Source: Candidatus Tectimicrobiota bacterium (GTDB taxonomy: Bacteria > UBA8248). From it: a stretch of DNA of 5,190 nt. Positions 3,380 to 5,190 of the stretch are shown in pieces (position 1 is the first letter of the stretch; each line of letters opens with the position of its first letter). The position numbers were made by a program, and so were the translations under genes. The stretch covers positions 1 to 5,190 of the forward strand of contig JACPCT010000074.1 of the NCBI GenBank assembly GCA_016184445.1, read 5' to 3'. The notes beneath the pieces are model-generated. The model was not told the origin of the DNA. It worked only from the letters and a program-made list of their open reading frames with translations, and did not search any database.

Positions 3380-5190
3380 ATGGCCGGATCGGTTTCGGTG
3401 GATGGGCTGATTTCGGGCCTGGACACCAAGAGCATCATCGAGCAGTTGATCGCGATCCAGAGGAGCCGCATCACCCGGCTCACCGACAAGCAGGCGACGC
3501 AGGCCCAGAAGGCCAACATCTTCCAGACCCTCCAGGCCAACTACCTCGGCATGCGGACGGCGGCCAGCGCCCTCAAGTCCCCCCTTCTTTTCAACGCGCG
3601 GACCGCCTCCAGCAGCAACAAGGACATCCTGACGGCCACCGCCTCCGACAAAGCCGCCATCGGCTCCTCCCAGTTCACCGTCGTCCAGCTGGCCACCTCG
3701 CATCAGTTCATGGGCAGCCGCTTCGCGGACAAGACCACCTCGACCGGCGTGACGGGGGACCTCAAGATCACCGTGGGAACGGGCGCCACCGCCATCACCA
3801 CCACGGTCACCATCACGAGCGCCAGCAACTCCCTCCAGGAGATCCAGGACGCCATCAACAATTCGGGCGCCAAGGTGAAGGCCTCCATCATCCAGGTGGA
3901 CAACTCGAAGAAGCCCTTCAGGCTCTTGATCACGGCCAAGGATCCGGGGTCGGTGGGGAAGGTCGCCATCTCATTCAACAACTCCGCCTTCATCTCCACC
4001 GTCACGGACGAGCAGGCGGGCCCGGGCGCGGTTACGGACACCGCCGCCACGGCCGACATCGACGGGAAGACCCTGGCCTTCGCGACCGCCCGGCCCAACC
4101 CGGGCACCGCCGTCACGGTCAAGATCGGGGCCACCGCGGGCACCGCCGCCATCATCCAGCCCAATCTCGCCGCCCCCGCCATCACGAGTGTCCAGACCTT
4201 CCCCCTCACCACCGTCACGGACGAGCAGGCGGGCACGGGCGCGGGGACGGCCACCGCGGGCGTCGACGACGGGGACGGCAAGACCTTCGCCTTCGTCACC
4301 GGGCTGCCGGACTCGGGCGCCTCCGTCACCGTGAAGCTCGGAGCCACCCTGGGAACGTCGGCCACCATCCAATCCACGCTCGCCACTCCCACCGTCACGA
4401 ACCTTGCCCCCATCAACGGCGGGGGGAGCCTCCCCTCTGACACCACCATCTTCTACAAGGTGGCGGCCATCGACTCCAGCGGGGAGACCCTCGCGAGCCA
4501 GGTCCTCTCGACCACGACGACGGGCGGTGGCAACAACGAACGGGTCTCCGTCACCTGGAGCGCCGTCGAGGGCGCCACGGGCTACCGCCTCTATGCCTCG
4601 ACCGATCCAAACAATTTTGCGAGCCCGAGCCTGGTCGCTCAGACGGGGGCGGGCACCACCACCTTCACCCACACCACCATGGCCCTCTCCGCGGGGTCTC
4701 CCGTGGCGAACGCCACCCAGGGCTACACGATCGACTTCGGGACCGGGACGGTCAAGTTCCGGCAGGCCCAGGCGACCAATGTGTTCCTGACCTATCGGAC
4801 TGACAGCCCCGGTGCGGGGAGCCTCCCCTCGAACACCACCATCTTCTACAAGGTGGCGGCCATCGACGCGAGCGGGGAGACCCTGGCAAGCGCGGCCGCC
4901 TCGGGCCTCACATCGGGCTCGGGCAACAACGAGCAGGTCACCGTCAACTGGAGCTCCGTCGCGGGGGCCACGGGCTACCGCCTCTACGCCTCGCTCGATC
5001 CGGCCAACTTCGGGGACGCGAGCCTGGTCGCCCAGACGGGCGCGGCCACAACCACCTTCACCCACACCACCATGTCCCTCTCCGCGGGGTCGCCCCTGGC
5101 CACCGCCACCCAGGGCTACACGATCGACTTGGAGACCGGGACGGTCCGGTTCAACCAGGCCCAGTACCTGAGCAGCCGCACCGCCGACAC
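3380..5190 (+). CDS. fliD: Flagellar hook-associated protein 2 (filament cap) FliD, partial at the 3' end
   Basis: FliD forms the cap at the filament tip and guides folding and insertion of exported flagellin. The ATG has GGGGGAG eight bases upstream and the protein opens MAGSVSVDGLISGLDTKSII, the family signature. Residues 1-125 or so are the FliD N-terminal domain (coiled-coil-forming helices, then ALKSPLLFNARTASSSN and FTVVQLATSHQF). Residues 126-205 or so resemble the flagellin_IN motif (LQEIQDAINNSGAKVKASII). Next come two tandem repeats of 71 and 69 residues from residue 207 (both starting TVTDEQAG), then two tandem 131-residue repeats from residue 347 with FN3-like character (IFYKVAAID..GET, TWSAVEGATGYRLYAS). 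The frame is open without a stop to the window edge, 603 codons plus two bases, and has no cysteine. The conserved C-terminal FliD domain must lie to the right. At over 600 residues before that domain the protein exceeds usual FliD length (about 450-700). Confidence 0.93.
   Translation, partial: MAGSVSVDGLISGLDTKSIIEQLIAIQRSRITRLTDKQATQAQKANIFQTLQANYLGMRTAASALKSPLLFNARTASSSNKDILTATASDKAAIGSSQFTVVQLATSHQFMGSRFADKTTSTGVTGDLKITVGTGATAITTTVTITSASNSLQEIQDAINNSGAKVKASIIQVDNSKKPFRLLITAKDPGSVGKVAISFNNSAFISTVTDEQAGPGAVTDTAATADIDGKTLAFATARPNPGTAVTVKIGATAGTAAIIQPNLAAPAITSVQTFPLTTVTDEQAGTGAGTATAGVDDGDGKTFAFVTGLPDSGASVTVKLGATLGTSATIQSTLATPTVTNLAPINGGGSLPSDTTIFYKVAAIDSSGETLASQVLSTTTTGGGNNERVSVTWSAVEGATGYRLYASTDPNNFASPSLVAQTGAGTTTFTHTTMALSAGSPVANATQGYTIDFGTGTVKFRQAQATNVFLTYRTDSPGAGSLPSNTTIFYKVAAIDASGETLASAAASGLTSGSGNNEQVTVNWSSVAGATGYRLYASLDPANFGDASLVAQTGAATTTFTHTTMSLSAGSPLATATQGYTIDLETGTVRFNQAQYLSSRTAD
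3998..4417 (+). repeat. Two tandem ~70-aa repeats in FliD
   Basis: Unit 1 is 3998-4210 (71 codons) and unit 2 is 4211-4417 (69 codons). Both begin T-V-T-D-E-Q-A-G, followed by a D-G-K-T-x-A-F strand, then a V-T-V-K-[IL]-G-A-T strand. A block of 25 bases, 3997-4021 and 4210-4234, is identical at a period of 213 bases, a multiple of three. The fold is probably a small beta-sandwich of the surface-exposed cap domain. I do not recognise a named family. Confidence 0.8.
4418..5190 (+). repeat. Two tandem 131-aa FN3-like repeats in FliD
   Basis: Unit 1 is 4418-4810 and unit 2 starts at 4811 and runs to the window edge. The period is 393 bases with no indel across the parts checked. Identical blocks include 4440-4474 with 4833-4867 (35 bases) and 4658-4681 with 5051-5074. 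Each unit reads GSLPS-TTIFYKVAAID-SGETLAS, then V-V-W-S-V-GATGYRLYAS, then TTTFTHTTM and GYTID--TGTV-F-QAQ. The order resembles the paired beta-sandwich domain found in phage tail and surface proteins (GSLAAGTYYYKVTAVN / WNAVPGATGYRVYR type). That family link is from memory. Confidence 0.85.

Noticed and set aside
2582..3703. Minus-strand open frame across flaG and the start of fliD
   Set aside because: Gly/Arg-rich shadow of two well-supported + strand genes. No plausible domain.
3703..5065. Minus-strand open frames opposite fliD
   Set aside because: They mirror the fliD repeats and have no start-site or domain support. They result from the GC-rich repeats.
4404..5171. Two + strand frames (4404-4790 and 4812-5171) encoding Arg/Pro/Ser-rich proteins similar to each other
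   Set aside because: They are the out-of-frame reading of the two 131-aa fliD repeats, so their similarity comes from the DNA repeat. The fliD frame is the real one.

Overview
This window is a late flagellar filament locus from a high-GC bacterium (G+C roughly two thirds by eye, almost always G or C at third codon positions). All real genes are on the + strand, in the order flagellin (fliC), flaG, fliD. This is the common fliC-flaG-fliD order of flagellated bacteria. A sigma28-like promoter before the flagellin and a sigma54-like promoter before fliD suggest a Gram-negative-type flagellar hierarchy, for example a deltaproteobacterial or NC10/Rokubacteria-like lineage. The phylum cannot be fixed from the sequence alone.

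Layout. Positions 1-320 contain no convincing gene. They hold two GC-rich hairpins, an A-tract island, a sigma28-type promoter (132-159) and a leader of about 150 nt with several ANGGA motifs of the kind CsrA binds. Positions 321-2673 are one large flagellin gene (783 residues if repaired) that is split by a single extra base near 1538. The N-terminal and C-terminal filament-core domains are both intact, but lie in different frames. A very strong stem-loop (2711-2760) lies between flagellin and flaG. flaG (2783-3178, 131 aa) has a Pro/Ala-rich linker that carries a palindromic, REP-like DNA element in frame. A second strong hairpin (3194-3221) follows flaG, then a 12-codon ORF with a good ribosome binding site and a sigma54-type site. 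fliD starts at 3380 and runs off the right edge. Only its first 603 codons are present: the conserved N-terminal domain, a flagellin_IN-like segment, two tandem repeats of about 70 aa, and two tandem 131-aa repeats that resemble the FN3-like domains of phage tail and surface proteins.

How the genes work together. Flagellin subunits are exported through the flagellar type III channel and polymerise under the FliD cap to form the filament. FlaG is a small accessory protein associated with filament length or export. None of the exported products contains a cysteine, as expected for axial flagellar proteins. The points of most interest are the frameshift in flagellin, the repeat-built outer domains of FliD with long identical in-frame DNA repeats, the mobile-looking palindrome inside flaG, and the dense post-transcriptional signals (hairpins and ANGGA motifs).
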